Positions 1 through 5,334 of a stretch of DNA of 5,334 nucleotides are shown in pieces (the first letter of the stretch is position 1; each line of letters starts with the position of its first letter). The notes under the pieces are model-generated. The model worked only from the letters and a program-made list of their open reading frames with translations, did not search any database and was not told the DNA's origin. The stretch covers positions 1 to 5,334 of the forward strand of contig JAHDYN010000158.1 in the NCBI GenBank assembly GCA_023383735.1. Direction: 5' to 3'. The DNA is from Gammaproteobacteria bacterium. GTDB lineage: Bacteria; Pseudomonadota; Gammaproteobacteria; Steroidobacterales; GCA-2729495. Made by a program: the position numbers and the translations under genes.

Positions 1-468
1 CGCCAGCTGCTCGTGAGTCCGGGCCGCGATCCGGCAACGGTGGATGACAGCCAGCAGGCACGCAACGACTGGCTGCTTGCCGATATCCGCGCCGGGATCC
101 CCGCCATCAACCCGACAACCAGTGGCGAGTTCGTGGCGCAGATGGTCAACCTTGATCTGCTGAACGCAATCAGCTTCAGCAAGGGCTGCTACACGGGACA
201 GGAAATCATCGCGCGCATGAAATACCTCGGACGGGTAAAGCGGCGCATGCTGCGATTCTCGGCTGATTGCCAGCCTCCGGCACCCGGCACACCGGTCAAT
301 GCCGCACGCGGCACTGTCGGACAGGTCGTCAGTGCCGCCGCAACTCCGGAGGGCAGCGAGTTGCTGGCCGTCATCACGATCGATGATCTGCCGGGACCGT
401 TCCACCTGGACAGCGACGGGGCGCGGGTATTGCAGCGGCTCGACCTGCCCTATGAGGTGCCGGCATAG
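1..468 (+). CDS. ygfZ: YgfZ-type folate-binding protein, C-terminal part (5' end outside window)
   Basis: This is the last 155 codons of a tRNA-modifying/Fe-S maintenance protein of the YgfZ (GcvT-like, tetrahydrofolate-binding) family. The family supports the assembly or repair of certain iron-sulfur enzymes, such as MiaB, in the cytoplasm. The reading frame is open from the first base and stops at TAG 466-468; the E. coli protein is about 326 residues, so roughly half is missing upstream. The diagnostic signature KGCYTGQE lies at residues 61-68 of the fragment (from base 181) and contains the family's conserved cysteine. It is preceded by the conserved stretch IRAGIPAINP (residues 29-38) and the segment GEFVAQMVNLDLL. 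The tail after about residue 80 fits the C-terminal beta-barrel domain. A GTG at base 13 is only an internal valine codon and should not be taken as the start. It converges on nhaA with 31 bases between the stop codons. Family assignment is firm; the exact client proteins in this organism are unknown. Confidence 0.93.
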   Translation, partial: RQLLVSPGRDPATVDDSQQARNDWLLADIRAGIPAINPTTSGEFVAQMVNLDLLNAISFSKGCYTGQEIIARMKYLGRVKRRMLRFSADCQPPAPGTPVNAARGTVGQVVSAAATPEGSELLAVITIDDLPGPFHLDSDGARVLQRLDLPYEVPA

Positions 469-478
469 GCATTGCCCG

Positions 479-495
479 GCCGGATGCAGACCGGC
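479..495. terminator. Short stem-loop between convergent ygfZ and nhaA (possible weak bidirectional terminator)
   Basis: A perfect 5-bp GC-only stem, GCCGG / CCGGC, closes a 7-base loop in the 31-base gap between the two convergent stop codons. The position is right for a terminator serving both genes. No run of T follows on either strand, so it does not meet the usual rule for an intrinsic terminator. It could act with Rho, block 3' exonucleases, or be chance in GC-rich DNA. Confidence 0.25.
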
Positions 496-499
496 TCTG

Positions 500-1654
500 C
501 TAGGCCCGTTTCAGCAGCAGCGCTGTCGCAATTGCCGCCGAGAGTATCGAACCGGCCAGTACACCGATCTTCAACTGCTTCTCGTAGTCCGGTCCCAGGC
601 CTTCGAAGGCGAGTGAGCCGATGAACAGGCTCATGGTAAAACCGATGCCGCACAGCACGCACACGGCGAAGAACTGGCGACGACTGGCATCTGCCGGGAA
701 ACACGCCGCACCGGAGCGGACCAGCAGCCATGCCGTGCCGAAGACGCCGATTGCCTTACCGGCGGTGAGGCCAAGCGCGATTCCCAGCGATACCGGCTCG
801 AGAAAGCTTGCCAGGGATACACCCTGCAGCGACACACCGGCATTGGCGAAAGCGAACATCGGCAGAACCGCAAAAGCCACCCAGGGCTGCAACACATGCT
901 CTGCCTCCTGCAGGGGCGAACTGCCATCCGGACGTGATGCGGGTATGGCCAGGGCGGTGATCACGCCAGCCAGGGTGGCATGCACGCCGGACTTGAGCAC
1001 ACAGAGCCAGATCAGCACGCCGATCGCCAGGTATGGAGATATGCTCATGACCCGTGCGCGGTTCATCACGATCAGGATGGCACAACCGATGCCACTCGAT
1101 ATCAGCATGGGCAATGACAGGTTGTCGGTATAGAAAATCGCGATCACCACGATCGCTCCGAGATCGTCGATGATGGCCACGGCGGTGAGAAACAGCTTGA
1201 GCGACACCGGCACGCGCGAGCCGAGCACCATCAGGATGGCCAGCGCAAAGGCGATGTCGGTCGCGGCAGGGATTGCCCAGCCGCGCAAGGCGATGTCATC
1301 ACCGTAATTCGTTGCGACATAGATCAGCGCCGGCACGAGCATGCCACCCAGCGCAGCACCGGCAGGAAGGATCGCCTGCCTGAGCGATGCCAGTTCACCG
1401 TCAACCAGCTCGCGCTTGATTTCCAGGCCAACTAGAAAGAAGAACACCGCCATCCACAGGTCGTTCACCCAGTTGACCAGCGGCTTGGACAGCACCAGCC
1501 AGTCTTCCCCGATGCGCACTTCGCCCGGCAGATACACGAAGGCCTCATACCAGGGGGCCAGCGACGAATTGCTGACCAGCAGGGCCAGCAACGCGGCTGC
1601 AGCCAGCATAACGCCACCGGCGGACTCGGACTGGATGAACTGTCGGATGGCCAA
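500..1654 (-). CDS. nhaA: Na+/H+ antiporter NhaA
   Basis: Inner-membrane antiporter that exports Na+ (or Li+) in exchange for protons, giving salt tolerance and pH homeostasis at alkaline pH. The 384-residue protein is close to the E. coli length (388) and keeps the family's key residues at the same numbers: D133 (in AATDIAFAL), D163 and D164 (in AIIDDLGAI), K300 (in TAGKAIG), H225 (in SGVHATLAG), and E78, E82 and E252 linked to pH sensing. About twelve hydrophobic segments are visible, roughly at residues 12-31, 59-77, 95-115, 123-144, 150-175, 182-198, 207-220, 223-237, 257-274, 287-312, 327-350 and 360-381. The conserved CGIGFTMSLFI lies at 335-345. The start is TTG at 1654-1652: no ATG or GTG lies in frame upstream in a useful position, an AGGAG lies 10 bases before it, and starting here gives exact E. 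coli numbering. It is last in the minus-strand gene run, 13 bases after the lipoprotein gene, so coupled translation is likely. The TTG start may keep expression low. No Na+-responsive regulator site was recognised. Confidence 0.97.
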   Translation of the reverse strand: MAIRQFIQSESAGGVMLAAAALLALLVSNSSLAPWYEAFVYLPGEVRIGEDWLVLSKPLVNWVNDLWMAVFFFLVGLEIKRELVDGELASLRQAILPAGAALGGMLVPALIYVATNYGDDIALRGWAIPAATDIAFALAILMVLGSRVPVSLKLFLTAVAIIDDLGAIVVIAIFYTDNLSLPMLISSGIGCAILIVMNRARVMSISPYLAIGVLIWLCVLKSGVHATLAGVITALAIPASRPDGSSPLQEAEHVLQPWVAFAVLPMFAFANAGVSLQGVSLASFLEPVSLGIALGLTAGKAIGVFGTAWLLVRSGAACFPADASRRQFFAVCVLCGIGFTMSLFIGSLAFEGLGPDYEKQLKIGVLAGSILSAAIATALLLKRA

Positions 1655-1664
1655 ACCCGTGTGA

Positions 1665-1669
1665 CTCCT
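1665..1669 (-). promoter_or_regulatory. Shine-Dalgarno AGGAG of nhaA, overlapping the upstream stop codon
   Basis: On the minus strand the lipoprotein gene ends in TAG (1670-1668) and the sequence reads TTAGGAGTCACACGGGT followed by TTG. The last two bases of the stop codon are the first two of the AGGAG. The spacer to the TTG is 10 bases, slightly longer than ideal. This site decides the nhaA start and implies that ribosomes terminating on the lipoprotein message stop on top of the nhaA binding site. Confidence 0.7.
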
Positions 1670-2120
1670 AATATTCTTCTGCGGCGCCGACCTCGATCCC
1701 GAGGCTGTAACTCTGACGCTTGCCGTGACCTGCGCTGTCGGGATAGGTGATCACGCCGTCCGGCAACAGCACATGGTCGTTCTTCAGCATGATCCAGCGG
1801 CCATCAAAGGTCTTGTAGTCCGGCAGCACGTCGCCGGTCGCTTGGCGGTACTCCGAACGCAGGGCCTGCTGGTTCCAGCTGCGCTGCCGGAGCAGATACT
1901 GCCCCTCCGAGATCATGGCGCCGGTCCGAAACCAGGCCCTGCAGGCATAGCGATCCGTCGTCGACGGCACCGGCTCGCACTCGATCCACGTGCCACCCTC
2001 GACATTGCCCGCCCAGCTGGCGCTGGCTGGCACGTTTGCCGGGCGCTCCGGGTCGGCACCGGGGCTGCAGGCCGCGACGAGGCCTGTGACGACCGCAACA
2101 AGCATCCACTCGCGGTTCAT
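1668..2120 (-). CDS. Predicted small lipoprotein of unknown function
   Basis: I do not recognise this 150-residue protein. Its N-terminus reads as a lipoprotein signal: a short start MNREWM, a hydrophobic core LVAVVTGL (7-14), and a lipobox VAAC ending at Cys18. Ser19 follows the cysteine, which in enterobacteria favours sorting to the outer membrane, so the mature protein is probably a periplasm-facing, lipid-anchored protein of about 133 residues. Charge in the n-region is weak (one Arg beside one Glu). A Pro/Ala-rich linker (20-35) leads to a folded part with two further cysteines, C48 and C60, which could form a disulfide, and aromatic, Gly/Asp-rich stretches such as FDGRWIMLKND and LLPDG that look like beta strands and turns. 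The ATG at 2120 is supported by GGAGG eight bases upstream; an in-frame stop (2144-2142) excludes a longer form. It sits 40 bases after lysS and 13 before nhaA, so it is probably cotranscribed. A role beside NhaA is inference from position only. Confidence 0.8.
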   Translation of the reverse strand: MNREWMLVAVVTGLVAACSPGADPERPANVPASASWAGNVEGGTWIECEPVPSTTDRYACRAWFRTGAMISEGQYLLRQRSWNQQALRSEYRQATGDVLPDYKTFDGRWIMLKNDHVLLPDGVITYPDSAGHGKRQSYSLGIEVGAAEEY

Positions 2121-2128
2121 TGTTCCGA

Positions 2129-2133
2129 CCTCC
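2129..2133 (-). promoter_or_regulatory. Shine-Dalgarno GGAGG of the lipoprotein gene
   Basis: The minus strand reads GCGGAGGTCGGAACA before the ATG at 2120. The GGAGG core is a strong match to the anti-Shine-Dalgarno with an 8-base spacer. It fixes the start of the lipoprotein gene and is the best ribosome binding site in the window. Confidence 0.75.
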
Positions 2134-2160
2134 GCGACGTTTCACTCAATTACACCACGT

Positions 2161-3636
2161 TCAGTTGCGCAGATGCGGAAACAGCAACACGTCGCGGATC
2201 GATGCCTGGTTGGCGACAAACATCACCAGACGGTCCACGCCGATACCGAGACCCGCGGTCGGCGGCATGCCGTACTCCAGTGCAGTGATGTAGTCCGCAT
2301 CATAAAACATCGCCTCATCATCACCACCCGCCTTCTGCCGGACCTGGGCCTGAAAGCGCTCGGCCTGGTCTTCGGGATCGTTGAGCTCCGAAAAACCGTT
2401 GGCGAGTTCCCGGCCGTTGATGAAGAACTCGAATCGGTCGGTGAGAAAGGGATCGCCATCGGTCTTGCGGGCCAGCGGCGAGACCTCGGCGGGGTAACCG
2501 GTAATGAAGGTCGGCTCGATGAGCGCATGCTCGGCAGTCTTCTCGAAAATCTCGATCAGCAGCTTGCCCGCGCCGTAGCCCGGTTTCACGGCGATACCGA
2601 GCGCCGTACAGGCTGCACGCAGTGCCTGCTCGTCGCGCAGTTCGCCGGCCGGGATCTGCGGATTATGCAGCAGCACCGCCTCCTCGACCGTCAGGCGCCG
2701 GAAGGGCTTCGACAGGTCGTGGTCATGGCCCTGCCACGCAACGGTGGTCGTGCCCAGCACATGCACCGCCAGACTGCGCAGCAGGTTCTCGAGCAGATCG
2801 ATCAGGGTGCGGTAATCCGCATAGGCCATGTACAGCTCGAGCATGGTGAACTCGGGATTGTGCTGGGTTGAGACACCCTCGTTGCGGAAATTGCGGTTGA
2901 GCTCGTAGACGCGCTCGAAACCACCGACCACCAGGCGCTTCAGGTACAACTCCGGCGCAATGCGCAGATAAAGCTGCCGATCCATCGCGTTGTGGTGCGT
3001 GACAAATGGTCTCGCCAGCGCACCACCCGGGATCGCCTGCATCATCGGCGTCTCGACTTCGAGGAAATCCAGCGTATCCAGATAGGAGCGCAGAAACTGC
3101 ACGACCTGCGTGCGCAGGGCGAAGACGCGGCGCGTTTCCTCGTTGACGATCAGGTCCACATAGCGCTGCCGGTAGCGCATCTCCTGGTCGCTGAGCCCGT
3201 GGAACTTTTCCGGCAGCGGCTGCAGCGACTTGGTCAGCAGGGAGAGTTCCAGCACTTTCACGCTCAGCTCGCCGGTGCGGGTGCGGAACAGCGTCCCGCG
3301 TGCACCGACGATGTCGCCGAGATCCAGCGCCTTGAAGCCCGCATACGCGTCTTCGCCGAGCACTTCCTTCTGCAGAAACAGCTGGATCTGCCCGCTGCGA
3401 TCCTGGATGGTGGCAAAACTCGCCTTGCCCATCAGGCGCTTCGTGAGCATGCGGCCACCGACATGGACCTCGACCGGCTCGGCCTCGAGCGTCTCGTCGC
3501 TGCAATCGTCGTAGATCGCGTGCAGCTGCCCGGCCAGCGCACTGCGCCGGAACCGGTTCGGGAAATCGAATCCGCCTGCGCGCAGCGCGGCGAGCTTTCG
3601 CCGGCGTTCGGCGACCAGCTTGTTCTCTTCAGTCAT
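2161..3636 (-). CDS. lysS: Lysyl-tRNA synthetase, class II
   Basis: Cytoplasmic enzyme that charges tRNA-Lys with lysine using ATP. The 491-residue protein is near the usual bacterial length (505 in E. coli), the difference lying in a shorter N-terminus. An N-terminal OB-fold anticodon-binding domain spans about 56-138 (GRMLTKRLMGKASFATIQD). The class II core follows: motif 1 around 178-206 (FLEVETPMMQAIPGGA), the substrate-site segment YLRIAPELYLKRLVVGGF (223-240), motif 2 with RNFRNEG (248-254) and HNPEFTMLELYMAYADY (259-275), and motif 3 GLGIGVDRLVM (462-472) with its conserved Arg. FITGYPAEVSPLAR (377-390), RFEFFINGRELANGFSELND (401-420) and GDDEAMFYD (438-446) are typical of class IIb LysRS. 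ATG at 3636 is preceded by AGGGG with a 9-base spacer inside the end of prfB. Only three bases separate it from the prfB stop codon, the conserved prfB-lysS pairing. No truncation or missing motif is seen. Confidence 0.98.
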   Translation of the reverse strand: MTEENKLVAERRRKLAALRAGGFDFPNRFRRSALAGQLHAIYDDCSDETLEAEPVEVHVGGRMLTKRLMGKASFATIQDRSGQIQLFLQKEVLGEDAYAGFKALDLGDIVGARGTLFRTRTGELSVKVLELSLLTKSLQPLPEKFHGLSDQEMRYRQRYVDLIVNEETRRVFALRTQVVQFLRSYLDTLDFLEVETPMMQAIPGGALARPFVTHHNAMDRQLYLRIAPELYLKRLVVGGFERVYELNRNFRNEGVSTQHNPEFTMLELYMAYADYRTLIDLLENLLRSLAVHVLGTTTVAWQGHDHDLSKPFRRLTVEEAVLLHNPQIPAGELRDEQALRAACTALGIAVKPGYGAGKLLIEIFEKTAEHALIEPTFITGYPAEVSPLARKTDGDPFLTDRFEFFINGRELANGFSELNDPEDQAERFQAQVRQKAGGDDEAMFYDADYITALEYGMPPTAGLGIGVDRLVMFVANQASIRDVLLFPHLRN

Positions 3637-3639
3637 GTG

Positions 3640-4735
3640 TCAGAGCCCCTGCTTCAGGCTGGCCTCGATGAACCTGCGCAGATCACCATCCAGCACCTTG
3701 TCCGGGCTGCCGGTTTCCACGCCCGTGCGCAGATCCTTGATCCGCGACTGGTCGAGCACATAGGAACGGATCTGCTGACCCCAGCCCACATCCGATTTTG
3801 CATCCTCGAGCACCTGCGCTTCGGCACGACGCTTCTGCTGCTCCAGTTCATAGAGCTTGGCGCGCATCTGCTTCATCGCCGTCGCACGGTTCTTGTGCTG
3901 CGAGCGCTCGCTCTGGCATTGCACGACGGTATTGGTCGGGATATGCGTCATGCGCACTGCGGATTCGGTCTTGTTGACGTGCTGGCCACCGGCGCCACTC
4001 GCCCGGTAGACATCGACACGCAGATCGGAAGGATCGATCTCGATCTCGATATCCTCGTCGATCTCCGGCGAGACGAAGACTGCCGCAAAGGAGGTATGGC
4101 GGCGGTTCCCGGAATCAAAAGGCGACTTGCGCACCAGCCGGTGCACGCCGGTCTCGGTACGCAGCCAGCCATAGGCATAAGGGCCGGTCACATGAATGGT
4201 CGCACCCTTGATACCCGCCACCTCGCCATCCGAGCTGTCGATGATCTCGGTGGCAAAGCCCATGTTCTCGCAGTACTTGAGGTACATCCGCAGCAGCATC
4301 GCCGCCCAGTCCTGGGCCTCGGTCCCGCCGGCACCGGACTGGATATCCAGAAACGCATTCGCGTTGTCGAGCTTGCCGGCGAACATGCGCTGGAACTCGA
4401 GCTGCTCGACATCTGCCGACACGCGCTTGAGGTCGCGCACGACCTCGTCAACCGTGGAATCGTCGTTTTCCTCTTCGGCCAGATCCAGCAAGTCTGATGC
4501 ATCGCGCAGGCCGCGCTCGATCTTTTCGACACCTTCCACCACGGTCTCGAGCTCCGAGGCTTCCCGGCCAAGCACCTCGGCGCGCTTCGGGTCATTCCAG
4601 ACGGCGGGATCCTGCAGGGCCTCGCGGACCTCGCTCAGCCGGCGCTGTTTGGCGTCGAGGTCAAAGGTACCCCCTCAGAGCGCCATTACGCTCCTGGAGG
4701 TCGCGGATGCTGAGCTTGATCTGGGCGGTTTCCAT
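3640..4735 (-). CDS. prfB: Peptide chain release factor 2 (RF2), with programmed +1 frameshift
   Basis: Class 1 release factor that recognises UGA and UAA in the ribosomal A site and triggers peptide release. The gene is in two frames. The first 24 codons run from ATG 4735-4733 (METAQIKLSI...ALRGYL) to an in-frame TGA at 4663-4661. After a +1 shift, in which T4663 is skipped, reading resumes at GAC 4662-4660 and continues for 340 codons to TGA 3642-3640. The joined product of 364 residues is within one of E. coli RF2 (365). The stop-codon recognition tripeptide SPF is at residues 204-206 (bases 4125-4117), which marks RF2 rather than RF1, and the catalytic GGQ is at 249-251 (bases 3990-3982) in SGAGGQHVNKTESAVR. 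The residue matching E. coli 246 is Ala, not the Thr of E. coli K-12. No alternative start lies upstream, because an in-frame TAG occurs at 4768-4766; ribosome binding is weak (AGG, 5 bases before ATG). A GTG at 4575 is internal. It lies between recJ and lysS. Confidence 0.97.
4660..4675 (-). promoter_or_regulatory. Autoregulatory +1 frameshift site of prfB
   Basis: The minus strand reads AGGGGGTACCTTTGAC. It holds an internal Shine-Dalgarno-like AGGGGG (4675-4670), a 3-base spacer TAC, the slippery CTT codon (4666-4664) and the TGA stop (4663-4661) followed by C. From memory the E. coli element is AGGGGGTATCTTTGAC, so only one base differs, a silent Tyr codon change. In the known mechanism, slow termination at UGA when RF2 is scarce lets peptidyl-tRNA-Leu slip from CUU to UUU, and the Shine-Dalgarno contact stimulates the slip. 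This gives negative feedback on RF2 level. The encoded junction RGYLD is the same as in E. coli. Confidence 0.96.
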
Positions 4736-4756
4736 GGGAACCTGTCGCTGGCGAAA

Positions 4757-4782
4757 GCGGGAATGCTAGACGCAATGCCCGC
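4757..4782. repeat. Imperfect inverted repeat in the recJ-prfB gap
   Basis: Arms GCGGGAATGC and GCAATGCCCGC can pair as a 5-bp GC stem, then a one-base bulge and a further five positions with one mismatch, around the loop TAGAC. It lies in the 80-base gap after the recJ stop codon. On the minus strand only TTT follows, so it is a poor intrinsic terminator; it may be an attenuating hairpin or chance. It overlaps the candidate promoter listed separately, and the two readings compete. Confidence 0.25.
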
Positions 4783-4791
4783 ACTCAACAA
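4763..4791 (-). promoter_or_regulatory. Candidate sigma70-type promoter before prfB
   Basis: On the minus strand TTGTTG (4791-4786, three of six against TTGACA) and TAGCAT (4768-4763, four of six against TATAAT) are 17 bases apart, the ideal spacing. Transcription would begin near base 4756 and leave a leader of about 20 bases before the prfB ATG. The boxes are weak and such matches arise by chance; if real it would let prfB-lysS be transcribed independently of recJ. Confidence 0.3.
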
Positions 4792-4815
4792 CCGGCCGGT
4801 GCACCACGAACTCTC

Positions 4816-5334
4816 TCAGGCGATGCACTCGACCACCAGCTGCGCCGTGCGCGACTGTCGCCAGGTGTTTACCTCGAGGCGATAAACCAGGCGCACCGGG
4901 GCATCCCGGGACCCCTGCAGCGGCGCCTGATTGAACGCCACCGCATCGACCGGATCACCACCATCGGGATGCTGCACGCGCAGGCGCAGGTGTTTCCCGC
5001 CGATTACCCGCTGTTCACACAGCCTGAAGACATTGTCGAACAGCGGTTCCGGGAAGCCCTGCCCCCAGGGGCCGGCCGCAGCAAGCGTCTCGGCCAGATC
5101 CAGCTGCAGGTCCTGTGCTTCCAGGGCGCCGTCGGTCCACAGGCTGTCATCGCTGCCCAGCTGCTCACGTTGCCGGCCAACCGCCAGCGCAAAGGCCGAG
5201 CGGAACCGCGGCAGCTCGGCTTCCGGAAGCGTGATCCCGGCTGCCATCGCATGGCCGCCGAAGCGCACCGCCGGTCCGGACATGGCCGCAAGCGCCTCGG
5301 CCATCGCATCACGGATGTGCAACCCTTCCACCGA
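4816..5334 (-). CDS. recJ: Single-stranded-DNA-specific 5'-3' exonuclease RecJ, C-terminal part (5' end outside window)
   Basis: The last 172 codons of RecJ, the cytoplasmic DHH/DHHA1-family nuclease that degrades single-stranded DNA 5' to 3' in RecF-pathway recombination, mismatch repair and replication-fork processing. The frame is open to the window edge and ends at TGA 4818-4816. The fragment begins SVEGLHIRDA, equivalent to the S-I-E-G-x-H-x-R-D segment of the DHHA1 domain, followed by the hallmark FGGHAMAAG at residues 25-33. The rest (about 60-172, including GPWGQGFPEPLFDN and the run ending in LVVECIA) fits the C-terminal OB-fold-like domain that contacts DNA. The catalytic DHH motifs lie in the missing N-terminal two-thirds (E. 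coli RecJ is about 577 residues), so whether the enzyme is intact cannot be judged. The GTG at 5331 is an internal valine codon. It stands immediately upstream of prfB, as in E. coli. Confidence 0.95.
   Translation of the reverse strand, partial: SVEGLHIRDAMAEALAAMSGPAVRFGGHAMAAGITLPEAELPRFRSAFALAVGRQREQLGSDDSLWTDGALEAQDLQLDLAETLAAAGPWGQGFPEPLFDNVFRLCEQRVIGGKHLRLRVQHPDGGDPVDAVAFNQAPLQGSRDAPVRLVYRLEVNTWRQSRTAQLVVECIA

Noticed and set aside
621..1133. A 170-codon open frame on the + strand opposite nhaA
   Set aside because: It is antisense to well-conserved NhaA codons, low in hydrophobic order and rich in Ala/Arg/Thr, typical of a complementary-strand artefact.
2137..2160. TGTAAT-like box upstream of the lipoprotein gene as a promoter
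   Set aside because: No convincing -35 box lies at a suitable distance upstream in the end of lysS, so I did not call a promoter in this 40-base gap.
1990..2871. A 293-codon open frame on the + strand opposite the lipoprotein gene and lysS
   Set aside because: It crosses two genes and their gap on the other strand and encodes no recognisable domain; it is a shadow frame.
2723..3505. A 260-codon minus-strand frame overlapping lysS in another phase
   Set aside because: Gly/Arg/Ala-rich composition without motifs; the lysS frame accounts for this DNA fully.
2992..4497. A 501-codon open frame on the + strand opposite lysS and prfB
   Set aside because: It lies wholly antisense to two certain genes, shows no family motif, and is the expected by-product of high GC at third codon positions.
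4188..4595. A second minus-strand frame overlapping the prfB N-terminal region
   Set aside because: The RF2 frame is supported by alignment from base 4662 to 3643; this one is a Ser/Arg/Cys-rich shadow.
4661..4663. Early TGA in prfB read as a pseudogene or sequencing error
   Set aside because: The surrounding AGGGGG-TAC-CTT-TGA-C is the classic RF2 frameshift signal and the joined protein is complete.

Overview
The window is ordinary chromosomal housekeeping DNA from a GC-rich bacterium, most likely a gammaproteobacterium. Two things suggest this. The gene order recJ-prfB-lysS is a classic gammaproteobacterial arrangement (as in Escherichia coli), and the proteins align closely, from memory, with the E. 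coli family members RF2, LysRS, NhaA, YgfZ and RecJ. The genus cannot be named from this stretch. I see no mobile element, CRISPR array, tRNA or rRNA gene, and no sign of recent transfer.

Layout, left to right. Bases 1-468 (+ strand) hold the 3' part of ygfZ, a folate-binding Fe-S cluster maintenance protein. It converges on a run of five genes on the minus strand. Read in their own direction from the right edge, these are recJ (3' part only, 5334-4816), prfB (4735-3640, with a programmed +1 frameshift), lysS (3636-2161), a small predicted lipoprotein of unknown function (2120-1668) and nhaA (1654-500). Gaps between the minus-strand genes are 80, 3, 40 and 13 bases, so prfB-lysS and lipoprotein-nhaA look translationally linked and the whole set may be one transcript. 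No stretch over 100 bases lacks a gene.

How the genes work together. recJ (5'-3' ssDNA exonuclease), prfB (release factor 2) and lysS (lysyl-tRNA synthetase) form a conserved information-processing block. prfB senses its own product: an in-frame TGA after 24 codons is passed by +1 frameshifting when RF2 is scarce. The lipoprotein and nhaA (Na+/H+ antiporter) form a second, envelope-related pair downstream. The Shine-Dalgarno sequence of nhaA is built into the lipoprotein stop codon, and nhaA appears to start at TTG.

I did not find an undescribed system. The items most worth a second look are the RF2 frameshift site, which a naive gene caller would miss, the unknown lipoprotein coupled to nhaA, and the in-frame, one-codon junction between prfB and lysS.
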